Source: Zoogloeaceae bacterium (GTDB taxonomy: Bacteria; Pseudomonadota; Gammaproteobacteria; Burkholderiales; Rhodocyclaceae). From it: a DNA stretch of 16,866 nucleotides. This document shows positions 7,803 through 14,793 of the stretch, one piece after another. The notes beneath the pieces are model-generated. The model worked only from the letters and a program-made list of their open reading frames with translations. It did not search any database and was not told the origin of the DNA. Where the stretch lies: contig JAIRLE010000169.1 in the NCBI GenBank assembly GCA_031259605.1, forward strand, positions 1 to 16,866. The letters run 5' to 3'. Both the position numbers and the translations under genes were made by a program. Each line of letters opens with the position of its first letter. Position 1 is the stretch's first letter.

Positions 7803-8923
7803 GCGCGATGACGCCGCCGTCTTGTCCCACGCTGCGCCATGCACCCGGCGGCGGGGTTGCGCTCTCCGGAGAATGGACGCTGGCGGGAATCCTGCGAACG
7901 CCCGCCGTGCATTTGGCCTTGCTGGCGGCGGCGGCGCGGGCCAGCCGCTGGGATTTATCGGCGGTCACCCGAATGGACAGCGCGCTTGCCGTATTGCTCT
8001 GGCGGCTCTGGGCGGGACGCTTTCCGGAAGAAATGGAAATTTCGCCCGCGGCGCGCGCGGCACTGGAGCGGATTGCGGTGCTTCCGGCTGCGGAACCGAT
8101 TTCCGGTGCCGGGGAGGAATCCGCGCTTATCGGCGGTTTGCGGCGCATGGGCACCTTTACCCTGGGCATCGTTCACAACGCGCTGGGACTGATTGATCTT
8201 TTGGGACGTCTGGCGCTGGCGGTCGGATTCCTGTGCCGCCATCCCAAAGGCATTCCATGGAAGGAATTTTCCGCCAACATTTACCGGGCGGGCGTGGAGG
8301 CCCTGCCGGTTTCCGCGCTGGTGGGCTTTTTGATCGGCGTCACCATCAGCTATCTTTCCGCTCTGCAACTGAAGACCTTCGGGGCGGACATCTTCATCGT
8401 CAATATCCTCGGAATCGGCATCATCCGCGAATTGGGGCCGGTGCTGGTGGCGGTGCTGGTCGCCGGACGTTCCGGGTCGGCAATGACGGCGCAGATTGGC
8501 GTCATGCGGGTGACGGAGGAAATCGACGCGCTGGCGGTAATGGGCGTTTCCGTCACCTTGCGCGTGGTGTTGCCCAAGGTAGCGGCGCTGCTGCTGGTCA
8601 TGCCGCTCCTGGTCGTCTGGTCCTGCATGGCGGCATTGCTCGGCGGGGCATTGGCGGCATGGAAGGAACTGGATCTTTCCGTCATCTATTTTTTCAGCGC
8701 CCTGCCGGACGCCGTACCCATTGCCAATCTCTGGATCGGTCTTTGCAAGGGCGCGCTCTTTGGCGTCCTGATTTCGCTCATCGCCTGTCATTTCGGCCTG
8801 CATGTGCGCCCCAATACCGAAAGTCTTTCCCGGCGCACCACCGCTTCCGTGGTGTCGGCCATCACCCTGGTGATTATCGCGGACGCCATCCTCGCCGTAT
8901 TCACCCGCAATTTCGGCGTCTAG
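7799..8923 (+). CDS. mlaE: MlaE-type lipid ABC permease with N-terminal STAS domain
   Basis: A 374-aa inner-membrane protein. The N-terminal third (about 15-85) looks like a STAS domain, with GEWTLAG near its start and WDLSAVTRMDSALAVLLWRL as the strand-helix unit. In E. coli this role belongs to the separate protein MlaB. The rest (about 115-374) is an MlaE/YrbE permease with its hallmark IIRELGPVLVAVLVAGRSGS followed by VMRVTEEIDALAVMG. It should pair with the ATPase at 8925 to move phospholipids between the inner membrane and the MCE protein. The start at 7799 forms an ATGA overlap with ppx; ATG 7808 is a possible alternative. The fusion makes a separate mlaB unnecessary. Confidence 0.92.
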   Translation: MSAMTPPSCPTLRHAPGGGVALSGEWTLAGILRTPAVHLALLAAAARASRWDLSAVTRMDSALAVLLWRLWAGRFPEEMEISPAARAALERIAVLPAAEPISGAGEESALIGGLRRMGTFTLGIVHNALGLIDLLGRLALAVGFLCRHPKGIPWKEFSANIYRAGVEALPVSALVGFLIGVTISYLSALQLKTFGADIFIVNILGIGIIRELGPVLVAVLVAGRSGSAMTAQIGVMRVTEEIDALAVMGVSVTLRVVLPKVAALLLVMPLLVVWSCMAALLGGALAAWKELDLSVIYFFSALPDAVPIANLWIGLCKGALFGVLISLIACHFGLHVRPNTESLSRRTTASVVSAITLVIIADAILAVFTRNFGV

Positions 8924-8924
8924 C

Positions 8925-9689
8925 ATGACGAAGCCCCTGCCCGTTCCCGTTATCGACATGCGCGGCATCTGGAGCCGTTATCGTGAGGTCATCATCCACA
9001 AGGATCTGGATTTTCGGGTGAGGACAGGAGAAGTGGTGGCGCTGGTCGGAGGATCGGGCAGCGGCAAGACCACATTGTTGCGGGAAATCCTTGGGTTGTT
9101 GCCGCCGTACCGGGGTAACGTGCGTCTGTTTGGGCATGACCTGCAAACGCCGGACGCGCTGTTGCAACGCGACATCCGCAGGCGTCTGGGGATGCTGTTT
9201 CAGCAGGGCGCGCTCTTTTCCGCGCTGCCGGTTTTCGACAATATCGCCTTTCCCTTGCGCGAACTTGGGTTTCTCGATGAAGCCTGGATTGCCGAACTGG
9301 TGCGCCTGAAAATGACGATGGTGGAACTGGAACCGGAACATGCCCGCCTGATGCCGTCGGAGCTTTCCGGCGGCATGATAAAGCGCGTGGCGCTGGCGCG
9401 CGCGCTGGCGCTGGAGCCGGAACTCTTGCTGCTCGACGAGCCGACGGCGGGTCTCGATCCGGCGCGCAGCCAGGGTTTCGTGCGCCTGATCCGCGCCTTG
9501 CAGCAACGCCTGAACCTCACCGTGGTGCTGGTGACGCACGACATGGAGACCCTCTGCGGCCTGGGCTGTGAAATCGCCGTGCTGGCGGAACAACGCATCC
9601 TGACGCGCGGCAGCCTCGACACCGTGCGCGCCTTCCCGCATCCGGCCATCGAACAATTCTTCAACCTGCCCTCAACCGCCAAAGGCTGA
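8925..9689 (+). CDS. mlaF: MlaF-type lipid-transport ATPase
   Basis: A 254-aa cytoplasmic ABC ATPase that powers the MlaE permease. The Walker A motif is GGSGSGKTT (about 42-50). The Q-loop is in MLFQQGALFSALPVFDNIAFPL, a sequence style typical of MlaF/Ttg2A. The signature is ELSGGMIKRVALARAL, Walker B is LLLLDEPTAGLDP and the switch His is in VTHDME. It begins one base after the mlaE stop, so the two are certainly in one operon. The next member of the cluster, mlaD, is 352 bases away because a repeat element lies between them. Confidence 0.94.
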   Translation: MTKPLPVPVIDMRGIWSRYREVIIHKDLDFRVRTGEVVALVGGSGSGKTTLLREILGLLPPYRGNVRLFGHDLQTPDALLQRDIRRRLGMLFQQGALFSALPVFDNIAFPLRELGFLDEAWIAELVRLKMTMVELEPEHARLMPSELSGGMIKRVALARALALEPELLLLDEPTAGLDPARSQGFVRLIRALQQRLNLTVVLVTHDMETLCGLGCEIAVLAEQRILTRGSLDTVRAFPHPAIEQFFNLPSTAKG

Positions 9690-9695
9690 GGCTGT

Positions 9696-9726
9696 CGTTG
9701 CAGCGATGACCACTGTTCCTGCAACG
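9696..9726. repeat. 8-bp inverted repeat after mlaF
   Basis: CGTTGCAG (9696-9703) and CTGCAACG (9719-9726) could form an 8-bp stem with a 15-base loop just after the mlaF stop. There is no T-run behind it, so I do not call it an intrinsic terminator; an mRNA 3'-end stabiliser or chance is possible. Confidence 0.35.
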
Positions 9727-9732
9727 CCGCGC

Positions 9733-9905
9733 AGCAAGAAATTAGCGGCAGCCCTGAAGGGCTGCCGGTCTAACGTCATTGGGAAGGGGGTTCTCTCCCC
9801 TCGAGAATGGCTACGGTCGAAACCCCGACCGTAAGAATGGGGTCTCAACCTTCGCGCCTTTCTTACGGGCGTGGTTTCAAACCGGAGTTGGTTTTACGAT
9901 GACAA
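9733..9905 (+). repeat. Hairpin-rich 173-bp repeat, copy 1
   Basis: This segment is repeated, in the same orientation, at 13717-13887. It contains a strong hairpin GGCAGCCC-TGAA-GGGCTGCC, a hairpin TTCTC/GAGAA around a TCCCCTC loop, an ACCCC/GGGGT stem and a GGTTT-C-AAACC palindrome. It also holds an extra 9-bp pairing, CCGTAAGAA with TTCTTACGG, that copy 2 lacks. It sits in the 352-base gap between mlaF and mlaD. No protein of its own is convincing. Family unknown to me; a dispersed repeat or structured RNA element are the alternatives. Confidence 0.85.
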
Positions 9906-10001
9906 AGGAGTTGGAACCCGGCGTGTTGGTTTCGCGGTTCGATTCTTGTGTCAAAAAGCCCAGTCTCCGCAGGATTTCCGGAGCGTGAAAGAATCCGTTC
10001 G

Positions 10002-10010
10002 TGCTATAAA
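10002..10010 (+). promoter_or_regulatory. Candidate extended -10 promoter of mlaD segment
   Basis: TGCTATAAA at 10002-10010 fits an extended -10 box 32 bases upstream of the mlaD start. No clear -35 is visible. It would let the genes after the repeat be transcribed even if the repeat blocks read-through from mlaF. Confidence 0.45.
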
Positions 10011-10041
10011 TACGCCTTGTGAACCCAATGATCGGACTTGC

Positions 10042-10977
10042 ATGGAAAATCGCGCCCACGCTCTTCTTGCCGGATTGTTTACCCTTGTGCTCGTTGCCGC
10101 GGCGCTGGCGGTGTTTTATGCCTTTGGCGAGCAGCGTGCGGAAACCCGTGAGGTTGTCCTTGTCACCCAGCAAAATGTCGGCGGACTGAATCCGCAGGCG
10201 CAGGTGTTGTATCGGGGGATTCGCGTCGGCAAGGTGCATGGCATCCAGCTTGATCCGGAAGATACGCGCAACATCCTGATTCATGTGGAAATCGAAGCCT
10301 TCGTTCCAGTCAACAGCGCCACAACTGCTCGTCTGGCCTATCAGGGCATTACCGGTCTGGCGCATGTGCTGCTGGAAGACGGCGCGCCGCAGGGACAGCC
10401 CTTGAGCGCTCCCCTGCCGCGCATCCAGATGCAGCCGTCCTTTCTCAATCGCCTGGAAGACAGTCTGCCCGCCATTCTCGCGGAGACGCGCGCCTTTCTC
10501 GTCAATGCCAACGCGGTTCTGGATACGCAAAACCGTCAGCGCTTGCGGCAGACGCTCGCGCATCTGGAATCCGCCAGCCAGCGCATGGACGCTTCTTTTG
10601 CTCGTTTGCAGACGATGTTTTCCGAAGAAAATACGCGCAGACTTTCCGCCGCGGTACAGGCCGCGCCGTTGTTGATGGAAGACGCGCGGCAACTGGTGGC
10701 GCATACGGATCAGGTGGCGCGGCGCGCCGAGAAGCTCCTGCGGGACGAAGGCGCGGCAAAAACCCGTCCGGAAGACGCCCTGATCCCCAAAATCAGGACT
10801 ACCGCCCACGACCTTTCCCTTGCCGCCCGCCGCTTCGAGCATGTGCTGAATACACTGGAGCGTTCGCCGCAAAGCCTGATTTTCGGAGCGCATCCCGCCA
10901 TGCCGGGTCCGGGGGAGCCGGGATTCGTCGCGCCCGAGGCGAATTCTCCCGCTGTCGTTTCTTCGCCTTCTCCATGA
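10042..10977 (+). CDS. mlaD: MlaD-like MCE-domain lipid-binding protein
   Basis: A 311-aa protein anchored in the inner membrane by one helix (about 7-28), with a single MCE domain in the periplasm (about 36-115). MCE features are the LYRGIRVGKVHGIQLDP segment, followed by AYQGITGLAHVLLEDG. A long helical region rich in Gln/Arg/Leu follows (about 135-265), then a Pro/Gly-rich tail. MCE proteins form hexameric rings that receive lipids from MlaE. The frame is open further upstream to 9871, but that part lies in repeat-derived sequence. ATG 10042 begins the typical MENRAHALLAGLF anchor, so it was chosen despite a weak ribosome site. The stop region overlaps a possible ATG of the next gene (10974). 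It is longer than E. coli MlaD (about 183 aa), mainly through the helical tail. Confidence 0.9.
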   Translation: MENRAHALLAGLFTLVLVAAALAVFYAFGEQRAETREVVLVTQQNVGGLNPQAQVLYRGIRVGKVHGIQLDPEDTRNILIHVEIEAFVPVNSATTARLAYQGITGLAHVLLEDGAPQGQPLSAPLPRIQMQPSFLNRLEDSLPAILAETRAFLVNANAVLDTQNRQRLRQTLAHLESASQRMDASFARLQTMFSEENTRRLSAAVQAAPLLMEDARQLVAHTDQVARRAEKLLRDEGAAKTRPEDALIPKIRTTAHDLSLAARRFEHVLNTLERSPQSLIFGAHPAMPGPGEPGFVAPEANSPAVVSSPSP

Positions 10978-10988
10978 GGCTTGGGATC

Positions 10989-11585
10989 ATGAACCGTCTT
11001 TTTTTTCCATTGCTGGCGAGTGTTCTGCTCACCGCCTGCCTGCCCGCCTTCACGCCGCCGCAATCCGCGCCGGAACGTTTTGATCTGGGCGCGCCGCCGG
11101 GTTTTGGGGAGGCGGAGGCGCCGCCCGTTTCCGTCCGCAGCATGGCGTTCCAACTGTTCCCCGCGCCCGCGCTGGAAAACAGTTTCATGCGCTATCGCCT
11201 GAACTACGCCGATCCCGCCAGAGTGCAGTTCTACGCTTATGCGCGATGGGCGGACACGCCCGGAGAAATCCTGCGTTTGTTCTTGCAGGAGCGGCTGTTC
11301 TGGGCGGAAGACGCAAGACCGGATGCCTGTCGCCTTGAACTGGAACTACAACGCTTCGAGCAGGTTTTTGTTGCGCCGGAAAGAAGTTTTGGCGTGCTTT
11401 CCGTCCAGGCGCGGCTGCGCCATCCGGATACGGGTATTCAGGCGGAACGCCGCATCGATCTGAGCGTTGTCGCGCCCACGCCGGACGCGGCGGGCGGCGT
11501 CCAGGCGCTGACGGAGGCCGCTGGACGATTGACCGGAGAACTGCGGCGCTGGCGAGGCGATCCAGGCGCGAACTGCCAGAAATAA
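10989..11585 (+). CDS. ABC-transport auxiliary lipoprotein (PqiC/ABC_trans_aux type)
   Basis: A 198-aa lipoprotein. The signal peptide begins MNRLFFPLLASVLLTAC and ends in lipobox LTAC, so Cys17 would be lipidated. The mature part is of the kind found next to MCE/PqiB transporters, with ENSFMRYRLNYADPARVQFYAYARWAD and GILRLF-like helical stretch EILRLFLQERLFW. The family is usually anchored in the outer membrane and partners MCE proteins. I preferred ATG 10989, which has GAGG about 9 bases upstream and gives a classical signal. ATG 10974, overlapping the mlaD stop as ATGA, adds five residues and is also possible. Three bases separate its stop from the next gene. Confidence 0.82.
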   Translation: MNRLFFPLLASVLLTACLPAFTPPQSAPERFDLGAPPGFGEAEAPPVSVRSMAFQLFPAPALENSFMRYRLNYADPARVQFYAYARWADTPGEILRLFLQERLFWAEDARPDACRLELELQRFEQVFVAPERSFGVLSVQARLRHPDTGIQAERRIDLSVVAPTPDAAGGVQALTEAAGRLTGELRRWRGDPGANCQK

Positions 11586-11588
11586 GCC

Positions 11589-13568
11589 ATGCGGAAAATC
11601 CTGTTGTCCTGTTGCCTGGCGTTGCTTGCGGGCGGCGTCCAGGCGTTTTCCTGGGAGAAGCTGAATCTGGAATTTTCCACGGGACAGATTCGGCACGCGG
11701 CTTTTGGCGTGCGCGCCATTCAACTGAACCTGGAAGGCGCGGGCGGCACACTGACGCTGGAAAACCTGGAGATTTTCGGACAGGTCTGGCCGAAAATCCG
11801 CATTGCCTGCGCCCGTCTGCATCCCGAACCCGGCGCGTTCTCCTGCGCCCAGGGACGTCTTTATCTGGCGCAAGGCGCGCCCATTGGCCTGCAACTCGCG
11901 CAGGAAGGCGAAAACTGGCGTCTGCTGCTACAACCGGCTCCTGGCGAACTTTGGGAGTTGCGATATGGCAAAACCGCCAGCCTGGTCATCCGCAACGGGA
12001 ACCCCCTGCTGCTGGCGCGCCTTGTTCCGGCATTGGCGCAATTCATCCCCTGGCGGCCGGGCGGCAAACTGAACGGACGGCTCTCCCTGTCCGCGCAGGC
12101 GTTTACAGCGCAACTCACGCTCGAGGACGGCGCGTTCAATTCGCCGAATGGCCTGTACGCGGCGGAAAATCTGGCGCTGACGCTCGATCTTTCCGGGCGG
12201 AAACTGGCGCGGGACTGGCGGATGGAAGGGCGTCTGGAATGGCAAAAAGGCGCGATTTACCATGCGCCCGCGTTATTGACCGCTGGTGCGCAATATCTGG
12301 AATTTTCCGGCGATCTGGGCGCGGAAGATTGGGAAATTCAACGCGCCGCGCTGCACTTTCCGCGTGTGGGTACCGTGCGGTTTCACGGAAAGGGCGGCTG
12401 GCAAGCGGGGGTTCAGGAAGGAAAACTGCAAGCGGAAACCCTGGATCTGCCCGCGCTGGGCGAAACCTTGCTTGCGCCGATGCTGGCGGGAAAAGACTTG
12501 CCGCCGATCACGCTTTTCGGTCAGCTGGGCTTATCGGCAAACTGGCGGCAGGGAGCGCTGGATACGCTGACGCTCTTTTCTGCCGATGCCGGTTTCTTGC
12601 TGGACAAGGGCAGGCTGGCGATGGAAGGCCTGAGCGGCAAGATCGAATGGCGGCAGGCAGGCGAGGGGCGCGGCGATTTGCAAGTCGGCAGATTGGCGTT
12701 GGGGCGTCTGGAAAGCGGCGCTTTTCAACTGCCGCTGGCGATCTGGCCGCGCGGTTTCGCGCTGACGCAGCCGACGAACATCCCGCTGCTCGACAGCACC
12801 CTGGCGGTGACCTACCTGACCGCCGGACAAAGCGCGCAAAACGGCGAATGGGAGGGCGCGCTGGGTTTTTCCCTGGCACCCCTGTCGCTGGAAAAACTGA
12901 CGCAGGCGCTCGATTTGCCGGTCATGCACGGCATGTTGTCCGCCAACCTGCCGCTCATCCACTATGTCAATCGGGAAGCGTCGCTGGATGGCGCGCTGGT
13001 CATCCAGGTGTTCGATGGTTATCTGAACTGTACCGATTTGCGTTTCATCGATCCGTTTGGGGTGCGTCCGCGCCTTCTGTCGGACGTCAATGCCCGCCAC
13101 ATCGATCTGGCGCAACTGACGCAGACCTTTTCCTTTGGGCGGATTACCGGTTTTGTCGATGCCGACCTGCAAGGCCTGGAACTGGCGACCGACTGGCAGC
13201 CGCTGGCGTTTTCCGCGCGTGTCGCCAGCAGTCCTGGCCGCTATCCGCGTCGCATCAGCCAGCGGGCGGTCGATAACATTGCCTCCCTGGGCGGCGGCGG
13301 CGCGATAGCGGCGCTGCAAAAAAGCGTGCTCGGTTTTTTCGAGGATTTTGGTTATCGCCGCATTGGTCTTTCCTGTCGTCTGGAAAACGGTGTTTGCCAT
13401 ATGGGCGGCATCGAGGGTACGGATCAGGGCGAACAATATGCCATCGTCGCAGGCGGCGGCATTCCCGCACTGACGGTCATGGGCTATACCCGACGGGTGG
13501 ATTGGCAGGAGCTGATCACGCGGATAAAGGCCGCCATGCAAAGTTCGGGCGCGGTGGTTTCCAGATGA
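11589..13568 (+). CDS. YdbH/AsmA-like large periplasmic protein
   Basis: A 659-aa secreted or tethered protein with a signal-like N-terminus (MRKILLSCCLALLAGGVQA, possible cleavage after Ala19). The body is mostly beta-rich sequence with repeated L-x-L-x-G/N patterns. The C-terminal third carries the pattern I associate with the YdbH-type ('dicarboxylate transport') AsmA-like family: LPLIHYVNREASLDGALVIQ, SFGRITGFVDADLQGLEL, RAVDNIASLGGGGAI and LGFFEDFGYRRIGLSC. E. coli YdbH, with TamB and YhdP, is known as a bridge-like protein in phospholipid transport to the outer membrane. It starts 3 bases after the lipoprotein gene, so it belongs to the Mla-type operon. E. coli YdbH is longer (about 880 aa). 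The family call rests on remembered sequence style and is moderately sure; the bridge role is inferred. Confidence 0.72.
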   Translation: MRKILLSCCLALLAGGVQAFSWEKLNLEFSTGQIRHAAFGVRAIQLNLEGAGGTLTLENLEIFGQVWPKIRIACARLHPEPGAFSCAQGRLYLAQGAPIGLQLAQEGENWRLLLQPAPGELWELRYGKTASLVIRNGNPLLLARLVPALAQFIPWRPGGKLNGRLSLSAQAFTAQLTLEDGAFNSPNGLYAAENLALTLDLSGRKLARDWRMEGRLEWQKGAIYHAPALLTAGAQYLEFSGDLGAEDWEIQRAALHFPRVGTVRFHGKGGWQAGVQEGKLQAETLDLPALGETLLAPMLAGKDLPPITLFGQLGLSANWRQGALDTLTLFSADAGFLLDKGRLAMEGLSGKIEWRQAGEGRGDLQVGRLALGRLESGAFQLPLAIWPRGFALTQPTNIPLLDSTLAVTYLTAGQSAQNGEWEGALGFSLAPLSLEKLTQALDLPVMHGMLSANLPLIHYVNREASLDGALVIQVFDGYLNCTDLRFIDPFGVRPRLLSDVNARHIDLAQLTQTFSFGRITGFVDADLQGLELATDWQPLAFSARVASSPGRYPRRISQRAVDNIASLGGGGAIAALQKSVLGFFEDFGYRRIGLSCRLENGVCHMGGIEGTDQGEQYAIVAGGGIPALTVMGYTRRVDWQELITRIKAAMQSSGAVVSR

Positions 13569-13687
13569 TGACGTCCGCGGGAGGCGATATTCGCGCCGTC
13601 TTGCTCAAAGGCAAGCGCCTTGCAAAAGTGTCGCTATGGGCCGCGCATTTTTCCGAACAGCTTGCCTGGGCGTCGGCAAGTGGATAG
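13565..13687 (+). CDS. Possible 40-aa ORF overlapping the YdbH-like gene
   Basis: A frame of 40 codons starts with ATG at 13565, forming an ATGA overlap with the YdbH-like stop. It encodes a small basic, Ala/Ser-rich peptide with no signal and no motif I recognise. In enterobacteria ydbH is followed by ynbE and ydbL, but this peptide resembles neither. It may be a chance frame or the stump of a gene cut by the repeat that begins at 13717. Confidence 0.25.
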   Translation: MMTSAGGDIRAVLLKGKRLAKVSLWAAHFSEQLAWASASG

Positions 13688-13716
13688 TTCTTGCTCCATT
13701 TGCCGAGGGCGGTGTT

Positions 13717-13887
13717 AGCAAAAATTAGCGACAGCCCTTCAGGGCTGTTGGTCTAACTCCATTGGGAAAGGGTTTCTCTCCCCTCGAGAATGGCTACGGT
13801 CGAAACCCCGGCCGCGGCCGGGGTCTCAACCTTCGCGCCTTTCTTACGGGCTGGGTTTCAAACCGGAGTTCGTTTTACGATGAACAA
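13717..13887 (+). repeat. Hairpin-rich 171-bp repeat, copy 2
   Basis: Second copy of the element at 9733-9905, same orientation and nearly full-length. The first hairpin is ACAGCCC-TTCA-GGGCTGT, where a G-C pair of copy 1 is replaced by A-T on both arms and the loop differs. The third hairpin is a perfect CCCCGGCC-GC-GGCCGGGG. The block around CTCCCCTCGAGAATGGCTAC, and the block from CTCAACCTTCGCGCC to TTACGGG, are identical in both copies. The right end lies against the truncated SPFH gene. Confidence 0.85.
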
Positions 13888-13890
13888 CGG

Positions 13891-14274
13891 GTGATTTTGC
13901 CGCGGGTGCTGGCTACGCCGAAAGATGTGATTGGCCGGTACGCGGCGGTGGACATCGTGCAGAACCGGGATGAGTTGTCCCGTCAGATTCTCAAGGATAT
14001 GCAGGATTTTTTCCTGCCGATGGGCATCGTGATCGAGAGCATCAACATGGAGAACATCGACTTTTCCAATACTTATGAACAGTCGGTGGAGGCGAGAATG
14101 CAGGCCGAGGTTGAGGTTCAGAAGGTCAAGCAGAACCTTGAGCGTGAGCGCCTGAACGCCGAAATTGTGCGGGTCAGCGCGCAAGGCGAGGCGGAACGCT
14201 GGGATGGAAAACTGCCCGAAACAATGATTCCAAACCAAGGGCTGCCAATTCTGGGCGTGAAGAATCGGGAATAA
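13891..14274 (+). pseudogene. Truncated SPFH/prohibitin-family gene
   Basis: The frame from 13891 resembles the middle of a prohibitin/HflC-like SPFH membrane-scaffold protein: PKDVIGRYAAVDIVQNRDEL, IVIESINMENIDFSN, TYEQSVEARMQAEVEVQKVK and NLERERLNAEIV. The N-terminal membrane anchor and first half are absent, replaced by the repeat, which reads through in the same frame. After AQGEAE it jumps directly to RWDGKLPETMIP, which normally belongs near the C-terminus. The central part of the coiled-coil and C-terminal region is therefore also missing. With 127 residues and no anchor, I read it as a decayed remnant; translation from GTG 13891 is conceivable but would give a non-membrane fragment. 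Confidence 0.75.
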
Positions 14275-14410
14275 CGAAAGATCCTGTCTGGCGCGTCCTG
14301 TTTCCAGATTCGGGAAGCGGCAAAATTCAGGCAATGCCGATTCCGCCGCGTAAAGGCGGCAGAGTGCGACAGGCAGGGCAATCGCACAAATACCCGTGAA
14401 TATGCCATTT

Positions 14411-14672
14411 GGTGCCTTGCTTCTGAAGGCCAGGCAAGGCGTGCCGAGCGTCAGTGATTCCGGCGCGTGGAGGAGTTCTACGCCGGGTTCGAGCGTGATG
14501 TCGTACACTTTGCGCACTTTCATGCCGTAGCAGGGGAGATCGCGATGACAGGTTTTGCCGTCATCCACGGCGGCCATCCGGTACAGGCCGCCGCCATTGG
14601 GCGGGAAGGGGGAAAACGTGCCGGAACGGGCGGACAGGAAGTTTTCGACCCGAAAGTCGAGCTTGATGTCTA
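14411..14672 (-). pseudogene. Decayed partial copy of the DUF3857-type gene
   Basis: About 260 bases line up without net insertion or deletion with 15981-16240, the 3' part of the gene at the window end (constant offset 1570). The minus-strand translation keeps ENFLSARSGTFSPF, RDLPCYGMK, DITLEPGVELLHAPESLTL and LAFRSK. By hand count about 61 of 85 residues match. The N-terminal transglutaminase part and the true C-terminus are missing, so it is a gene fragment. The frame stays open on the minus strand into the SPFH remnant, where the coding potential is only a shadow. Bases 14275-14410 hold no recognisable gene, only a small CCGCC/GGCGG stem at 14343-14359. Confidence 0.8.
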
Positions 14673-14728
14673 TGCGTTGTAGCCACACACGCCATGACCG
14701 TCAATCGAGATTTGCCGGAAGGAGACGC

Positions 14729-14757
14729 TTGACACAATATATAAACAAACATAATAT
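14729..14757 (+). promoter_or_regulatory. Strong sigma-70 promoter of the arsR-type operon
   Basis: A perfect TTGACA (14729-14734) is followed after exactly 17 bases by TAATAT (14752-14757). Transcription would start near 14764, about 30 bases before the ATG at 14794. The whole stretch 14734-14785 is far more AT-rich than its surroundings. Confidence 0.8.
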
Positions 14758-14783
14758 AAAAAAACATTGTTTTTTCCTGTATA
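14734..14783. promoter_or_regulatory. Candidate operator of the ArsR-family repressor
   Basis: AT-rich imperfect dyads overlap the promoter: ACAAT (14734-14738) faces ATTGT (14766-14770), and AATATA near 14737-14742 faces TATATT near 14780-14785. BigR-type regulators are known to bind AT-rich palindromes over their own promoter, so autorepression is likely, but the exact site cannot be fixed by eye. Confidence 0.4.
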
Positions 14784-14793
14784 TTTTCCAGTC

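Noticed and set aside
6264..7844. A 526-codon open frame antisense to ppx
   Set aside because: ppx motifs are complete on the plus strand; the antisense frame has no motif or ribosome site.
9779..10041. Small proteins or an N-terminal extension of mlaD starting in the repeat
   Set aside because: The frames come from the repeat, lack ribosome sites, and would put an unrelated tail before the canonical MCE membrane anchor.
10974..10988. Start of the lipoprotein gene at the ATGA overlap
   Set aside because: Possible, but the ATG at 10989 has a ribosome-site-like GAGG and gives a cleaner lipoprotein signal; kept as an alternative only.
13713..13757. Integron attC-like site (GTTAGC ... GTCTAAC around a hairpin)
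   Set aside because: The box order is opposite to that of attC sites in either orientation, there is no integrase or cassette pattern, and the sequence belongs to the repeat shared with 9733-9905.
13858..14688. A single 276-aa minus-strand gene across the SPFH and DUF3857 remnants
   Set aside because: Only its first third matches the DUF3857-type protein; the remainder is antisense to clear SPFH-like sequence, so it is a gene fragment with a fortuitously open continuation.
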